This document shows, one piece after another, positions 5,677 through 7,000 of a stretch of DNA of 7,000 nucleotides. This DNA comes from an uncultured Chlamydiae bacterium (GTDB lineage: Bacteria > Chlamydiota > Chlamydiia > Chlamydiales > SM23-39), in contig CAIPFQ010000083.1 of the NCBI GenBank assembly GCA_903864395.1, positions 1 to 7,000 of the forward strand, in the 5' to 3' direction. The translations under genes and the position numbers were made by a program. Numbering within the stretch: the stretch's first letter is position 1; each line of letters starts with the position of its first letter. The notes under the pieces are model-generated. The model worked only from the letters and a program-made list of their open reading frames with translations. It was not told where the DNA came from and searched no databases.

Positions 5677-6779
5677 ATCGGATCTTAGCTCTCTCTCTTA
5701 AAGAACTGATTGCTGTATGGCGCGACAAAAAGAGCCGCTTTATTCTCATCGTTCCCCCCTTGCTTCAGCTTTTTGTTTTTGCCTTTGCAGCCACTCTCGA
5801 TGTGGAGAATGTAACGCTTGGCGTCTTGAATCGCGACGCTGGCGAGCAAGGATTTTATCTGATAGAGCGTTTTCGCGGCTCGCCCACCTTTAGCCATGTG
5901 ATTTGCCTGGGTGCTGTTGAAGAGATCGCTCCCTTTATGGACATGCAAAAAGGGGCGATCGTCTTGTCAATTGACGCAGAGTTTTCGCGAAGACTCGATG
6001 CAGGAGAAAAAACCGCAGTGCAAGTGATTTTAGATGGGCGCAAATCCAATACCGCGCAAGTCGTTGCTGGGTATGTAGGGACAATCGTCAATCGATTTGC
6101 GCGCGATTTTGCAAAAGAAAAATCTCTTTTCTTAGAGCCGATTGTTCTGGTGTCTCGCAATTGGTTTAATCCCAACCTTCTCTATTATTGGTTTACGGTG
6201 CCAGGATTGCTTGCGCTTTTAACCATGCTGGAGGCGATTTTGATCACGGCGCTCTCTGTGGCTAGGGAAAGGGAGCTAGGAACGTTTGACCAGCTTCTTG
6301 TGTCTCCTCTAAGCCCGCAAGAAATTCTGCTTGGTAAAACAATCCCTTCGATTTTTATTGCGATGGTGGAGGGGACGGTGATTCTTTTTACGCTTGGGGT
6401 TATTTTTCAAATTCCCGTTCACGGATCCATTCCTCTTTTGTATCTTGCGATGTTTTGTTTCGTGACAGGAACAACGGGCATTGGCCTTTTGATTTCTTCT
6501 TTTTGCGCCACGCAGCAGCAGGCGATCTTGGGAGCGTTTTTGTTCATTACACCCGCAATTTTGCTCTCTGGGTTTGCGACGCCGATTGAAAACATGCCCG
6601 ATTGGCTTCAAGTCGCGACATATCTCAATCCTGTGCGCTATTTTCTCTACATCGCAAGAGGTGTTTGTTTGCGGGGAATTCCTCCGAGTGTGATCTTGCA
6701 GCACACTTGGCCTTTAGCCTTGATGGCTGTGTGCATCTTGACTCTCGCGTCTCGGTGTTTTCGCCGTCGGCTTTTTTAA
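5673..6779 (+). CDS. ybhR: ABC-2 type permease, YbhR-like
   Basis: Second, distinct ABC-2 permease subunit of the exporter, 368 residues, the same length as E. coli YbhR. Features in order: membrane segment about 22-41 (LLQLFVFAFAATLDVENVT is typical of YbhR), external domain about 42-172 with LDGRKSNTAQVVAGYV (120-135) and SRNWFNPNL, then five segments (about 173-195, 222-246, 253-275, 284-302, 343-361). SVARERELGTFDQLLVSPLS (195-214) is the cytoplasmic ABC-2 motif, and CATQQQAILGAFLF and PAILLSGFATPIENMP are further family blocks. It starts with TTG at 5673, supported by AAGAGG at 5662-5667 with 5-nt spacing and by the TTGA overlap with the ybhS stop. It ends in TAA at 6777-6779, overlapping by 4 bp the stop of a small minus-strand gene. 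No further same-strand gene follows in the window. Confidence 0.95.
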   Translation: MNRILALSLKELIAVWRDKKSRFILIVPPLLQLFVFAFAATLDVENVTLGVLNRDAGEQGFYLIERFRGSPTFSHVICLGAVEEIAPFMDMQKGAIVLSIDAEFSRRLDAGEKTAVQVILDGRKSNTAQVVAGYVGTIVNRFARDFAKEKSLFLEPIVLVSRNWFNPNLLYYWFTVPGLLALLTMLEAILITALSVARERELGTFDQLLVSPLSPQEILLGKTIPSIFIAMVEGTVILFTLGVIFQIPVHGSIPLLYLAMFCFVTGTTGIGLLISSFCATQQQAILGAFLFITPAILLSGFATPIENMPDWLQVATYLNPVRYFLYIARGVCLRGIPPSVILQHTWPLALMAVCILTLASRCFRRRLF

Positions 6780-6907
6780 GCGTATTTTGATGCGTATTTA
6801 TCGATGAGATTTCGAATCATCGTCTGATAATTTGTGTTATATTTTTCCGCTTCATGCTTAAAAAAATCAATGCTCGATTTTGTTAACCCAAGTTTAACGG
6901 CCTTCAT
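6776..6907 (-). CDS. Small ribbon-helix-helix (CopG/BrnA-like) DNA-binding protein, putative antitoxin
   Basis: A 43-residue minus-strand product too short for usual gene-finding cut-offs. It reads as one complete ribbon-helix-helix unit: a short strand (KAVKLGLT, 2-9), helix A (SSIDFFKHEAEKY, 11-23), a turn (NTN), and helix B (YQTMIRNLIDKYASKY, 27-42). The FFK-EA...YQTMIR-LID-Y pattern is characteristic of CopG/BrnA-type antitoxins and related small repressors. CopG itself is about 45 residues, so the length is normal. An in-frame TAG lies five codons before the ATG at 6907, which fixes the start. AGGA (plus-strand 6918-6921) sits 10 nt upstream, slightly far for a ribosome site. The stop TAA shares TTAA with the ybhR stop. 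Type II toxin genes often neighbour such proteins; none is recognisable here, although a partner could lie beyond 7000. A stand-alone repressor is the alternative. Confidence 0.75.
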   Translation of the reverse strand: MKAVKLGLTKSSIDFFKHEAEKYNTNYQTMIRNLIDKYASKYA

Positions 6908-6945
6908 AGGAGAATCGTCCTAAAGTTAGGTCTATTCGTCACTAC

Positions 6946-6974
6946 ATCTTGAAATTTACAAGATAATTTTTTTT
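6946..6974 (+). terminator. Intrinsic terminator, plus strand
   Basis: ATCTTG (6946-6951) pairs with CAAGAT (6959-6964) around a 7-nt loop, then AA and eight T's (6967-6974). The stem is short and AT-rich, but the T-run is strong. It lies 167 bp after ybhR and is the only good plus-strand terminator after the operon, so it probably ends the ybh transcript. Read from the minus strand the hairpin has no T-run after it, so it should not stop transcription coming from the right. Confidence 0.65.
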
Positions 6975-7000
6975 GTCTGAAGAATTTGAGAAGAGAGCCC

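Noticed and set aside
6309..6704. Minus-strand 131-codon frame rich in Arg, Lys, Asn, His
   Set aside because: Its composition is what results from reading the complement of a membrane-protein gene (ybhR); no motif is present.
6802..6822. Hairpin CGATGA...TCATCG just after ybhR as a terminator
   Set aside because: No T-run follows and it lies inside the small minus-strand RHH gene, so the pairing is better explained by chance.
1..7000. tRNA, rRNA or CRISPR array
   Set aside because: No cloverleaf with a TTCRA-type arm, no ribosomal RNA core sequence and no regularly spaced direct repeats were noticed on either strand.

Overview
The window holds two unrelated blocks and a small gene at its right edge. 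GC content is moderate. The exporter genes favour CGC/CGT arginine codons and are packed with short overlaps and non-ATG starts (GTG, TTG). This points to a Gram-negative bacterium, because the cargo is a periplasmic adaptor plus ABC-2 exporter of the YbhGFSR type. The species cannot be fixed from the sequence. A compact, possibly host-associated gammaproteobacterial or Chlamydia-like genome would fit, but that is a guess.

Block 1 (1-2000) is a group II intron of about 1.87 kb. It starts at a GTGYG motif at 83 (or 81) and ends at ...CTCGAT at 1949. Ribozyme parts can be read directly: a GNRA hairpin in the domain I region, domain III, domain V with a CGC triad and 2-nt bulge, and domain VI with a bulged branch-point A at 1943. 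Its reverse transcriptase/maturase (484-1914) has RT, thumb and maturase regions but no HNH endonuclease. The intron lies between 52-bp inverted repeats that match at 48 of 52 positions (1-52 and 1949-2000). A further small hairpin (57-77) sits just before the 5' splice site. Without the intron, the flanks would collapse into one palindrome of about 130 bp, with the intron inserted near its apex.

Block 2 (2087-6779) is a complete four-gene operon in the same order as Escherichia coli ybhG-ybhF-ybhS-ybhR. It encodes a membrane-fusion/adaptor protein, a fused two-domain ABC ATPase and two different ABC-2 permeases. All junctions overlap (29, 8 and 4 bp), which suggests coupled translation. Together they should form an ATP-driven efflux pump: YbhF drives a YbhS-YbhR heterodimer and YbhG links it across the periplasm. 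A 12-bp-arm inverted repeat (2004-2055) lies just before the operon.

Right edge (6776-7000): on the minus strand a 43-codon gene encodes what looks like a complete ribbon-helix-helix (CopG/BrnA-like) protein. It meets ybhR tail to tail with a 4-bp overlap of stop codons. A plus-strand intrinsic terminator (6946-6974) lies beyond its start, so the ybh transcript probably runs antisense across the whole small gene. Any toxin partner would be outside the window.
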